DNA of 64,000 nucleotides, from NCBI GenBank assembly GCA_964035545.1, contig OZ037766.1, positions 8,875,722 to 8,939,721 of the forward strand, written 5' to 3'. Below are positions 11,201-20,851 of this stretch, piece after piece (position 1 is the stretch's first letter; each line of letters begins with the position of its first letter). Origin of the DNA: Bugula neritina (taxonomy: Eukaryota > Bryozoa > Gymnolaemata > Cheilostomatida > Bugulidae). Below the pieces are notes generated by a model. It made no database searches and was not told the DNA's origin. It saw only the letters and a program-made list of their open reading frames with translations. The position numbers and the translations under genes are program-made.

Positions 11201-14200
11201 GATAACAGGTAAACTAAAGGCTATCACACAACATGAGTGATGTAAGCCTTAAATAATCTATAACTTACTTACATATAAAAACAATTGCACAGCATTAATA
11301 CATATTATATGTATCTAAATTTAATATTTATAAGAATGCATCGAATAGCCAATCAGTAATGCAAATTGGATTTAAGATAAAAAATCAATAATTGAATCAC
11401 ACCAAAGTCAATAAAAGTAAAATATTAGGGACAGAATGTGAATGAGTATTGGGCATTGTCACATTGTTCCTGTCTCAGCTAACTTATCAAATCAGGTATT
11501 TCTTGTTTTGACATGTTGCAAGTCAAGTGACTTGAGCAAGTCATAATTTGATTAACTTGAGGAAAATTAAGCACAATAGCAAGTACTAAACTCAGCAAAT
11601 AGTAAAGCCAAAATGAAGAATTTGCAAGGAATCGAAAACAAAAATACTGTTTTTTTTAATGAGGCTTGATTGTCCCCTTAAACACCAACTTTAGATTAGC
11701 TAGAGGTTAAGTGAAAACAACATTTTTAAACCTTGGTGAAAACTTGAAAGCTTTTGGTCTTTAACTTTTGACCAATATTCACAGTATCCAGGTATGTCAA
11801 AATGTTCTCCATGAACTTTAAGATCGTCAGACACTGAGAAATACCAGACAGTATAATAAAGCAGTCAACTAATTGACTAAAAGGAATATTTCAAGACATT
11901 TATAGGCAAACTATTACTATAAACCTGAAACTATGATGAGTTCTAACCTCGAGTTAGCGTTTGGTCCTTAGACTGAGGAGCTGTTCTTAAATTTTTTGGG
12001 TTAGCTTTAGTGCCCTTCAAGTCTCTGCCCCCTAAAATAGCCAAGATTGAAGTTAAACAAATAAAAATTAATTTGCAAATTAGGTGTTATTTAGAGGTTG
12101 AGTACACACGGATATTAAATGTGATATAGCAAAAAATATTTAAATTAACAAACACCGAATAAAAACATTAAATTAGACAAAATAATGACTTAAGTGGAGC
12201 TTTAATGAATCTTCAAAGTTTCAAAGTGAAATGAAACCAAATATGTAAGTAAGAACAAATCAATCATTTGTAAATAGGCCAGGATTAGAACTTTTTAAGA
12301 TGCATTTAACAAAAATTTTTATCTCAAAGTGCCAACAATTACTAGGTACAAAAAATTTACTGTTTCAACACCAAATTTGCTTTTAAAGACAAAAAGAAAA
12401 AATCCTGAAAAACCTACTCTACCCACCAACATTAAGCGGTTTTAATTGTAATACGCAATTTTGCCATTACTTCCTAAGAACTGCATTATTGTTATACATA
12501 ATTATTTATACAATAAATCTCTCCAAGTGAGGCAGCTGTAGCAAATTGATTGGAGAAAACATACTTTTGCCTTCACACTATTTCAATGTTTGATTTGAAA
12601 AAGCCTAAAACATACCTTCACCAGTATAAGTAAAACAGTCTCCAAGATCTATATTATCTTCATAGCCACCTGATAAAGCTATAGAATATGCTCCCTCTTC
12701 AGTATTACCATGAATTCCTGCAACTGTAGGTCTAAATAAACAAAGGCATGCATATATTATATTATATATAATTCATCTACTAAGTTGGTATTTCTTGATG
12801 GCAATTATACTTTAAATCAGGGGTAACCAACCTTTTCAGAGCGAGGGCCACTAAAGTGGAATATTCCGTGGCGAGGGTCACATTATGAGATTTAGCTTAG
12901 GCTGCGGGCCACAGCATCAATGATTTTCAAATTACTATATTCCAAATTCCTATGAATCATTACACAATGAAGTCTCAAAACTAACCGCAAGCTTTTTAGC
13001 ATGTTATTAATAGAACATTTAAAAAGTTGACTTTCCACTCTAATTCATATATGTGTACAACAAGTTTTTATTAATTTGATATGCCTTTAAGGACCACATG
13101 ATTGTAAGCTGGGGGCCACATCGGGCCCAGAGGCCGCCTGTTGGACAGTCATGCTTTAAATAGTATACTTAATCTAAAAATATTACTATTTTGGCTAAAA
13201 GCATTGACCAACATATAACTATGTACCTGTGTACTCCAGCTTCAGAACATTGCATTCTGGTCTCCCACCAAGCACCTGGTTCAATACCGTCAATAGCTCC
13301 ATAAACATTCTCTCTCGGAATATATCTTCTCTTAGGAATTATGTTCTCCTCATCTTCACTAAGTTGTGATGCGACATCTTCTACAGCCTATGATTGAAAT
13401 GTATAACCACACCATAAATACACAACAGAAAGAATTTGCAAGAAATACAACAGCGATGCAGTGTTCTATGCAGAGAAATTTTATGGAGCTCCACCTAAAA
13501 TACTTCACTATTGATAGCAGACCATCAGCCTTGGTGATTTCACATGCATTACATGTATTAAGCAAGAGTACTTTTCTTTCAATTTAAAGCTAAATTACTC
13601 AACATTTCCCAAAAAGAACTCTGAAATCAAAATAACTTTATTGATATATTTTTTACCAACTCAATAAACATTGTTGTTTTATTTTGGAATATGTTGGTAT
13701 ACAATATCTGTGAAAAAAATCAAAACTGAACAGGGAAAGCATACAATGCCTCGAATGCGTGCAGACTTTCTTCTACCAGAAGTTGTTTCTACAGATGGTG
13801 GCGATGTATCGCACAAAGGTCTTTTAGTTTTCTTTACAGGTTTTAGTGTTTTGATTGGCTCACTATGTTTCTTTCTTATGCAGAGCTTCATATACTACAA
13901 AATATAGTGACATTAATTGATTTATCACAATTCTAAATTTAAAGATTTCAACTCTGCTAAGCCTGTAACTTTTATTATTTCAAAACTGGATATTTCATAG
14001 TTCAAGAATTTTAAATAGCAAAATTAAATTTTGGATAATTAGTAGCAAGTTACATATGACTATGTATGCATAAAGCAACTGTTATAATATAGTAATGTTA
14101 ATTATTTTTCCTCAACTAAATTTTGCAAACACGATGTGAGTGCAATTTAAAACACTATAACTAATTTCTACCATACTTCAATATATCAACATACACATGG

Positions 14201-14321
14201 GAAGTATTGAAATACAACACCAACTGACAGGGTTGAGAAGCCCCAGTTCTGCAAGAACCCTTTTGTTGTCTTCAATATTCTTTAGGCGTCGTATTTCATA
14301 GTCTGATTCTCGTTGAGCCAT
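8281..14321 (-). CDS. Small SRA (YDG) domain protein, UHRF-type
   Basis: Seven exons on the minus strand: 14321-14229, 13894-13745, 13387-13227, 12731-12616, 12031-11948, 9338-9206, 8392-8281. They total 849 nt and 282 aa with phases 0,0,2,1,1,2. SRA domains bind hemimethylated or methylated DNA by flipping the base. The N-terminus has a short helix ([21 protein letters not shown]) followed by a basic linker ending [10 protein letters not shown]. The SRA fold covers about residues 100-275, with [32 protein letters not shown] and [15 protein letters not shown]1's RING, PHD and tandem-Tudor parts are absent, so this is a stand-alone reader. The UHRF1 D469 position is Asn161 and the finger loop is about six residues longer than in UHRF1 (see findings). 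Intron 5 is 2.6 kb and contains an inverted piece of the gene at 30532-33256. Confidence 0.92.
8436..8648. repeat. 22-bp minisatellite in intron 6 of the SRA gene
   Basis: About 9-10 tandem copies of a 22-bp unit resembling AATATACCACAGGCAGCACC plus two bases, with scattered substitutions (CAGGTAGC, ATATATCAC). It lies 43 bp upstream, in gene orientation, of the acceptor of the last exon. The length is not a multiple of three, so the long open frames across it are artefacts of its composition. Confidence 0.95.
9752..10286 (+). pseudogene. Inverted partial copy of the 333-aa gene (exon 2 + intron 2)
   Basis: This plus-strand segment matches the reverse complement of 31945-32481. It carries the last 122 bp of exon 2 of the minus-strand gene at 30532-33256 (residues from NGKVHDRK to DHAEK), its GTAAGT donor, and about 415 bp of the following intron. 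By eye about 97% of bases agree, and the exon part has no difference. Because intron sequence is included, this is a DNA-level duplication, not a retrocopy. It lies in intron 5 of the SRA gene in the opposite orientation and has no start codon, promoter or downstream exon, so it is unlikely to code. Confidence 0.93.
12818..13153. mobile_element. Non-autonomous hAT element (MITE) in intron 3 of the SRA gene
   Basis: The 336-bp element starts CAGGGGTAACCAACC and ends GTTGGACAGTCATG, imperfect hAT-type inverted ends. It is flanked by a perfect 8-bp target-site duplication CTTTAAAT (12810-12817 and 13154-13161). The subterminal GCGAGGGCCAC and GGGGGCCACATCGGGCCC words are the usual style of hAT/Charlie-like MITEs. 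It has no transposase. It fills most of the intron between exons 3 and 4. Confidence 0.92.
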
Positions 14322-16412
14322 TTTTATGAAAAACCAAGCTTTAGCCTATGTGACAGACTAACAGCCTCTAATTAAATTTATAAGTAACCTAAAAATAAAA
14401 CATAGTGAGATTAGAGTATTAACACAGGCACCATTGCAATGGGGCTACAAGCAATATAGCATTATAACTAAAGTTATAATCAGTATTCAATCAAATAGGA
14501 AGTACATTACTATTAGTATTAGTATTATATTATTAACACATGTAAAAGCTAATCAACATTTAAGAAATAAAAAAGCAAATCAAAGAGAAACTAGTTTCAG
14601 TGGTGAAACTCCATAATGAACCTGCTTGTGCCTTATATGCTGTAGCTTTCTCACTTGAAATTAAATATTATGAGTGTTATAGTTATTTCATGGCCGATTT
14701 AAAGTTAAACCATTATTACTATTAGCTTTCATTTTCTTATTTTATGACTTAACCTTTTCATCAACGCTAAAACTACTTAGCCTTATACTTGTAGCTATAC
14801 TTACAGTCGTACTCATAGTTATGTTGATGTTCACAGTAATACTAATAATGCCTTTAATGCTGATTATTAATGGTATAGTGAGTCACTATCCTATGTCACA
14901 TTAAACTGATTAAAGCGATTAACATTCATTTGCATTTAGTACTCACTACTCAGTCTCATACTGTAACCATCAAAATTAAAGTTAATAGTTTGACATTGAG
15001 TATGACTATGAGTATGAGTATCAGTATGACTTAGTACTATCATTATTATTATATTTACTTTTAGTACTCTTATTAGATTACATTAGTATTACTATTAGTA
15101 TTACTATTAGTATTAGTATTTCTATTACTGTATTAGTATAAGTATTACTATTACTATTAGTATTAGTAACAAGTACAACTTTAACTTACTCAAACTAAAA
15201 CTCTCTGTTATTCACACTCAGTAAATAGTTGCTGTGAACTAATCGATTAAGTGACACTCCAAGTGTAAGTCAAAATGCAAGGGACTTGGACTAAAAGTAA
15301 ATATAACTACTACTACTACTACTAGAGTGGTGATGACACCACGTGGGTTTAGACTTCAGGGACGCATAGTCACTAATATTAGTTTGAAATTTATGACGTC
15401 ATGACCATTGAACTATAATCTTATAGTTTCAATTTCAGTTATAGTTTCAGTTCAGTGGTCGACTTTATTTATTTTGAGAGATGATAACTCTGTATTTAAA
15501 AGTTGAAGCACGCTGAAAAATAGCTTAATACGAAATATTATTTCGGTGTTGCCAACACCAAAGGAAGAATATCAATATTACAATAATGATATTATCATCA
15601 CGCTGCATGGCCAACAATATGCAAAGGGTTAAAGACTAAATGGGCATCTACAGGGGCATATATATTGTGTCACTCTAACAACACGTGCGGCATTATTTGA
15701 TGCTGCCCTGTGCCCTGTAGATCTGTTTACTTTTCTAAATCTACCCCTTTAGAAGTCGCCAAAAGCGGTCTAGCAATGCTAGACAATACACGGATCTCTG
15801 AAAATTATTCAAAATAGTCAATAGAAGTTATCTGCTTCTCCGGTGTCCCTTCAAACTGGGGTCATTGCTATTGGATCGTGGATAATGATAGCGGTTTAGT
15901 TGACGCACTCTCAACTTGGTAACCTCATTGAATTTGACGAAGAATGGTTCATGGTCATCATGATGATAATTATAATATAACTTTAAAACTTTAAAATATT
16001 ACTTTTAATGAATTGTAGTCGTTAAATTTAATGCTTAAACTAAAAGTTACCGAGTTCAGCTCGTGTTTAACTTAACTTTTCTTTAAGCTACAAAATCAAA
16101 ATAAAAATTAAAATAACAATTTGAATATCACATTTTAATTTAATCATTTTATGATTATAAATAATTAATAACTATCACGCTGATGAACGATCACGATAGT
16201 CAATGGCATACTCATACTCATACTGATACTCATAGAGTGGTAGCCGTACTCATATTCATACTGATAGTGATATTAATAATAGTTTATTAATACTAATACT
16301 AATAGTAATACTAATACTAATAGTCATAGTGTCATTGGTCAATAATCATACAGTTAGTACTGGTTCAGTGGTTGGGCTGTATTTACTGAACAGCAACTTA
16401 ATCCTGTCTAAA
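14322..16412. repeat. Spacer with dense (TAN)n low-complexity tracts
   Basis: No gene was found. This is the upstream side of the SRA gene. It is filled with irregular trinucleotide-like tracts of TAG/TAC/TAT words, for example 14996-15040 (GAGTATGAGTAT), 15083-15172 (ATTAGTATTACTATTAG) and 16201-16332 (ACTCATACTGATACTCA, ACTAATAGTAATACTAAT). The tracts are not exact tandem repeats. The far right end (about 16340-16412) borders the copia insertion and may continue the LINE remnant. Confidence 0.6.
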
Positions 16413-16417
16413 TGGAG
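16413..16417. repeat. Target-site duplication, left copy (TGGAG)
   Basis: TGGAG directly precedes the left LTR and is repeated at 21106-21110 directly after the right LTR. Five bases is the standard Ty1/copia integrase spacing. Confidence 0.95.
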
Positions 16418-16689
16418 TGTTGAATGTGTTGCCATTGTATTTAGTATTTATTATGAAATACGTTATTGATTGCTGATTTAACTTATCGAGCAAACTGACT
16501 GACTGATTTAATTATTTGATAATAAAATGTTTATTAGAATGAAAAACAGCGTGATGGTTTTGTATAATATAAAACGGAAGAGAGAGTAAACAAGTATACA
16601 GCGATTCTAGTAAAGCAATTAGTTAGCATATTGTCACGTGATTGTCATGAATGTGATTAGCGATAGGATCGCATGATTGTTTCTCAACA
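16418..16689 (-). repeat. 3' LTR of the copia element
   Basis: A 272-bp LTR bounded by TGTTGA...TCAACA. Reading both copies base by base I found no difference from 20834-21105. Because the element is on the minus strand, this left copy is its 3' LTR. Confidence 0.97.
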
Positions 16690-16699
16690 CGCCCCCTCA
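16690..16699 (-). other. Polypurine tract and Gag-Pol stop
   Basis: On the minus strand TGAGGGGGCG directly precedes the 3' LTR. TGA at 16699-16697 is the Gag-Pol stop, so the purine run that should prime plus-strand synthesis begins inside the stop codon. Confidence 0.8.
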
Positions 16700-19600
16700 A
16701 GCATGTGATTCAATAGCTAGTAGCTCCAGGGCAATTCTGTGATTGGTTTTAGGCAAGCTTTTAGTCATGACATCGGCAGGGTTCTCTGCTCCTCTGATGT
16801 GTTGGTACACTATGGTGGTTTGCTCTCTGACAAAGTGGAATCTAATGTCAATGTGTTTGCTCCTCTGATGTGAGTATGGTTGTCCCTTGGTGAGGGCAAT
16901 GGCTCCAAGGTTGTCAGTGAAAAGTGTGTTAGGGTTAGGCTGTTTCATCTTGAATGTTTTGCACAAAGTCTGTAGGAATAGCATCTCCTTTGTAGCTTCG
17001 GCTAATGCCATGTATTCGGCCTCGCATGATGATAAGGCCACTGTGGGTTGTCGTCGGCTGTTCCAACTTATAGGGGCTCCACCCAGTGTGAATACATATC
17101 CTGTAGTTGATCTTCGTGTAGAGGTTTCTCCGCCCCAATCTGCATCCACATAGCCCACTAGTTCTTGTTGATTGGGAGTGAATCTCAGATTGAATCCTTT
17201 TGTACCTTTAAGGTATCGTAGCAGCCGCTTCAAGGCAGCAATATGTGCAGGTCCAGGTCTTTCTAGGTGTTGGGAGAGCTTCCCAATGATCCATGCTAGG
17301 TCTGGACGTGTGGCGGTCATTAGGTATATGAGAGAACCTATAACTTGTCTGTAGGGGTAGTCCTTTGAACGCTCATATTCGTCGTCTGTTGCTTTTTCTA
17401 GTTGTAAGTCCTTTTCAGCAGGGGTATATACAGGGTTGCAATCTGCCATATTGTAGGTGTTCATCAGCGTGTCTATGTAGCGCTCCTGTGACATAGTGTA
17501 CTGGTCCTCATGTCTCCTGAAGTCTATCCCCAGGAACCAGCTTAATTCTCCTCTATCATCCATGTTGAATTTTTGTTGCATCATAGATTTGGTTTGTGTG
17601 ATTCTGTTGTCGTCTCGGCAGCAGAGAAGGATGTCATCAACCCAGAAAAGAATGATGATGTTGGCTGATTTATCTAAAGGGTCCTCTTTTGAGTATAGAC
17701 AAGGGTCTCCAGCACCAGGTGTGAAGCCTTGCTCCTTGAGGAAAGTGGTCAGTGTTTGGTGCCAATTGCGTCCGCTTTGCTTGAGGCCATAAATGGATTT
17801 GTTGAGACGACAAGAAAGCTTCCCTTGTTTGTTGGTTTCTTCGTACCCTTCAGGCTGTTGTAGATAAATTTCCTTATCGATTGGTGCGTTTAGGTACGCT
17901 CCTTTAACATCTAGTTGATGTATTTTCATGTTTTCATTTGCTGCTTTCTGTAACAGCAATCTGATGGATGTGAATCTGGTGGTTGGACTGTAAGTTTCTT
18001 CATAGTCAACTCCTTGTATTTGTGAAAATCCTTTTGCTACATATCTAGCTTTATGTTGAGTTTCACCTGGCGTTTTTCCCTGTTTGAGGGTATAAACCCA
18101 TCTGCCCTTGGTCTCTGTCCTGTCTTCAGGTAGCGGCTGGATAGACCAGGTGTTTGAATCACGTAGGGTGTTTATTTCCTTGTCCATGGCTTTCTTCCAG
18201 GCTTCTTTATCTTTTGAATTTACAGCTTCTTGGTAGGACTGTGGTATGTTTGCCATCAGTGAGCAAGCATAGTCAGTGTCTTCTATGTCATAGTCCTGTA
18301 GGTATGTAGGAGGCTTTCGTTTCCGTTCCGATTTACGTGGTCCAGGTTGGTTGGTGGCCTTTGCCGGATCTGGTGCGGGTCCCTGTGGCATGACGTTCAT
18401 TGCGTCATTTCCGCATGTTTGTGCAGGTTCTTGTGGCATGGTATTCTGGGTACCATTTCTGCTGTTTTGTGCGGGTCCTTGTGGCATGACGTTCATTGCG
18501 TCATTTCCGCACATTTGTGCAGGTTCTTGTGGCATGGTATTCTGAGTACCATTTCTGCTGTTTTGTGCGGGTTCTTGTGGCATGACGTTCATTGCGTCAT
18601 TTCCGCATATTTGTGCAGGTTCTTGTGGCATGGTATTCTGGGTACCATTTCTGCTGTTTTGTGCGGGTCCTTGTGGCATGACGTTCATTGCGTCATTTCC
18701 GCATATTTGTGGTATGACATTTCTGGATGTAACAATTTTCTGATTAGGGGTAAGTATAAGGTAGCCTTGGGCCTTTGTGTTGACACCAAGATATATGCCG
18801 CTTTGTCCACGGTCACTGAGTTTTAACTTATTTCCCTCTGAGTAGAATGTGCATTGAGATCCAAAATTGTGAATTTTCCTCATGTCGGGTAGCGTGCCTG
18901 TGAATAACTCATAGGCTGTCTTTCCCGTTCGTCTCTGGTAGCTTCGGTTTCTTAGGTACTTGGCATGGTCAGCGGCAAAACTCCAGAAAGTCTTGGGGAG
19001 ATTTGAATCTTTGAGTAGGCATCGTGCTGTGTCCATTATGGTGCGCCAAGTCCTCTCTGATTTACCATTCTGGTAGGATGAGTAGGGTGCTGTAGTGGTG
19101 TGTTTGATTCCCCTCTCACGTAGCACGGCTTCAAATGGCTGTCCAAGGTACTCCATGCCGTTGTCAGTATGGATCTCCTTCACATTTCCTATAGGTGCCA
19201 CATCTGCAATGAATTGCTTAAGTGCGGTGGTGGCATCACTTTTGTGGCGTATATTGTAGGTGAACAACATACCGGAAAATTCATCTATGAAGTTTATTAT
19301 GTAGTTTTGTCCTCCTCTAGCAGTTGGTGTGATGGGTCCGCATAAGTCAGAGTGTACACGTTGTAGAGGCTGTGTAGCTAGTTCAGGTTTATCGTCTTGT
19401 TTGTGAGGTTGTTTGGTGATTTTACTTTCGTCACATGTCTTGCATGCAATTTTTAATTTTGCTCCAATTATGGTCATACCTGTTGTCACTTTCTCCAGCT
19501 CAATTATGTCATTGGTGTTCATATGACCCAGTGCCCTGTGCCAATCGGGCAGCGATTTTGCGGTGTTCATTGAGTCACCTGTATGGGTTGTCTTGAAAAA

Positions 19601-20851
19601 GTACAATCTGCCTTTGGGCATGATTGGAAAATTTGTCCTGTCGACTGTCAGTATATTTTTCTCTCTCGAGAAATGTACTTCTGCCCCTTTTTGTGTGGCG
19701 GCGTGGACTGAAAATAGGCTTGTTGGTATTGTTGGTGCTAGCAAAGCGTCTTTTAGATGAATTTGCTGCTCCATATTGTTGTCATCAGTAATGGTAAACT
19801 GTGCTGTGCCTTTGGCTACAGCCAGCTTGTTTGTTTTGCGACCATCTGCCATCTCTATGTAGTGGTTCTCAGGCGTGAAGCTCTTATCAAAATTAATGAA
19901 GTTGTTCTCATTGTTCACCAGATGACTTGTCGCTCCGCAGTCCACCATAAGCAACTGTCCTCCTTGAGATTTATTTTGTGTGGCTATGTTGCATTGGTTT
20001 GATGTATTCACAGTGAAGGCATATGTGGCATTTGCCGATGAAATTTCAGTTTTACTTGTCTTCTTCTTTGTCCAGCAAACTGATTCGATATGTCCAGCTT
20101 TCTTGCAGTAGTTACAAATTAGTTTGTGCTTTGAGTAACAATCTGTTGTAGAATGATTGCTTTTACCACAAGCAGTGCACTGTTTATCACGTTTGTTAGT
20201 GGGTTTGAAATTGTCTCTTCCTTTAAATACCATGGCTGTAGATTGAGAGCACCTTGCCGACTCAGTAAGGTCAAAGTTGGTTAGAGCTGCTTTGAACTCT
20301 GATAGGGTTTGGTTTTTGTCAAGTTGCGTATGTACTACAACAAAAGGCTGGTAGGATGTTGGTAATCCTTTCATAATCATTGCGATCACCAAATTGTCAC
20401 TAATATTTTCCCCAGCAGACTTGAGGCCTGCTGAGTAGTTCTCAGCACGAATCAGGTAATCTGTAATGTCTTCTGTATCATTCATTTTTACAGTTGTAAG
20501 TTGTTCGTAAAGAGTTAATATTCTAGGCTTTTGTGTACTTGCATAGTGTTCTTTTAGAATTTTGAATGCTTTTCTTCCATCGTCTTTGGCATCTCTCATC
20601 ACAAGTTGAAGAGACTTTTCGTCTAAAACTTGTACAAGCTCAGCGTAAGCTCGCTTATTCTTTTTGTTGAAGTCAGCAGCGTTATCTTCTCCTTCTTCTT
20701 TGGGTAGAAGTGCGGTGTGTACTCCTTCATCTTGTGTGTACAAGTATGAAGTGAATCTTGTTTCCCAAATTGAGAAATTGTTTGAATCACCATCAAAGAG
20801 AAGCCTGTGTTTGAAGCCACTGGGCCCATAACCTGTTGAATGTGTTGCCAT
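16697..20851 (-). CDS. gag-pol: Copia Gag-Pol polyprotein
   Basis: A single frame of 1384 aa. Gag (UBN2/Retrotran_gag-like) covers about residues 10-215. Two CCHC knuckles follow, at 225-238 and 246-259 (spacing C-x2-C-x4-H-x4-C). The aspartic protease motif is D304-C-G-A with Cys in place of the usual Ser/Thr. The integrase has H438, H443, C470, C473, then D502, D563 and E599 (D35E). A 32-residue Pro/Gln/Asn-rich repeat is present about 3.5 times at 716-826. Reverse transcriptase (about 880-1120) has LDVKGAYLNA (D981) and WVDD at 1070-1073. RNase H near the end carries VDADW and SSCEAEY. The ATG at 20851 lies inside the 5' LTR. All catalytic positions are present, so the element could be autonomous; expression was not tested. 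Confidence 0.96.
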   Translation of the reverse strand: MATHSTGYGPSGFKHRLLFDGDSNNFSIWETRFTSYLYTQDEGVHTALLPKEEGEDNAADFNKKNKRAYAELVQVLDEKSLQLVMRDAKDDGRKAFKILKEHYASTQKPRILTLYEQLTTVKMNDTEDITDYLIRAENYSAGLKSAGENISDNLVIAMIMKGLPTSYQPFVVVHTQLDKNQTLSEFKAALTNFDLTESARCSQSTAMVFKGRDNFKPTNKRDKQCTACGKSNHSTTDCYSKHKLICNYCKKAGHIESVCWTKKKTSKTEISSANATYAFTVNTSNQCNIATQNKSQGGQLLMVDCGATSHLVNNENNFINFDKSFTPENHYIEMADGRKTNKLAVAKGTAQFTITDDNNMEQQIHLKDALLAPTIPTSLFSVHAATQKGAEVHFSREKNILTVDRTNFPIMPKGRLYFFKTTHTGDSMNTAKSLPDWHRALGHMNTNDIIELEKVTTGMTIIGAKLKIACKTCDESKITKQPHKQDDKPELATQPLQRVHSDLCGPITPTARGGQNYIINFIDEFSGMLFTYNIRHKSDATTALKQFIADVAPIGNVKEIHTDNGMEYLGQPFEAVLRERGIKHTTTAPYSSYQNGKSERTWRTIMDTARCLLKDSNLPKTFWSFAADHAKYLRNRSYQRRTGKTAYELFTGTLPDMRKIHNFGSQCTFYSEGNKLKLSDRGQSGIYLGVNTKAQGYLILTPNQKIVTSRNVIPQICGNDAMNVMPQGPAQNSRNGTQNTMPQEPAQICGNDAMNVMPQEPAQNSRNGTQNTMPQEPAQMCGNDAMNVMPQGPAQNSRNGTQNTMPQEPAQTCGNDAMNVMPQGPAPDPAKATNQPGPRKSERKRKPPTYLQDYDIEDTDYACSLMANIPQSYQEAVNSKDKEAWKKAMDKEINTLRDSNTWSIQPLPEDRTETKGRWVYTLKQGKTPGETQHKARYVAKGFSQIQGVDYEETYSPTTRFTSIRLLLQKAANENMKIHQLDVKGAYLNAPIDKEIYLQQPEGYEETNKQGKLSCRLNKSIYGLKQSGRNWHQTLTTFLKEQGFTPGAGDPCLYSKEDPLDKSANIIILFWVDDILLCCRDDNRITQTKSMMQQKFNMDDRGELSWFLGIDFRRHEDQYTMSQERYIDTLMNTYNMADCNPVYTPAEKDLQLEKATDDEYERSKDYPYRQVIGSLIYLMTATRPDLAWIIGKLSQHLERPGPAHIAALKRLLRYLKGTKGFNLRFTPNQQELVGYVDADWGGETSTRRSTTGYVFTLGGAPISWNSRRQPTVALSSCEAEYMALAEATKEMLFLQTLCKTFKMKQPNPNTLFTDNLGAIALTKGQPYSHQRSKHIDIRFHFVREQTTIVYQHIRGAENPADVMTKSLPKTNHRIALELLAIESHA
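18374..18706. repeat. 96-bp in-frame tandem repeat in the copia linker
   Basis: About 3.5 copies of a 96-bp (32-codon) unit between integrase and reverse transcriptase, encoding Pro/Gln/Asn/Met-rich repeats such as CGNDAMNVMPQGPAQ and RNGTQNTMPQEPAQ. Copies differ by a few substitutions only. Confidence 0.95.
20820..20833 (-). other. Primer-binding site for initiator tRNA-Met (internal)
   Basis: Directly after the 5' LTR (minus strand) stands GGTTATGGGCCCAG. It is complementary to the anticodon stem-loop region of metazoan initiator tRNA-Met (CTGGGCCCATAACC), not to a tRNA 3' end. This internal half-tRNA priming is established for Drosophila copia and related elements. The site is also coding: it encodes Gag residues 7-10 (GYGP) and part of the next codon. 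Confidence 0.9.

Noticed and set aside
18347-18826. Plus-strand frame of 159 aa with Cys-rich repeats
   Set aside because: It is the antisense shadow of the 96-bp repeat in the copia polyprotein.
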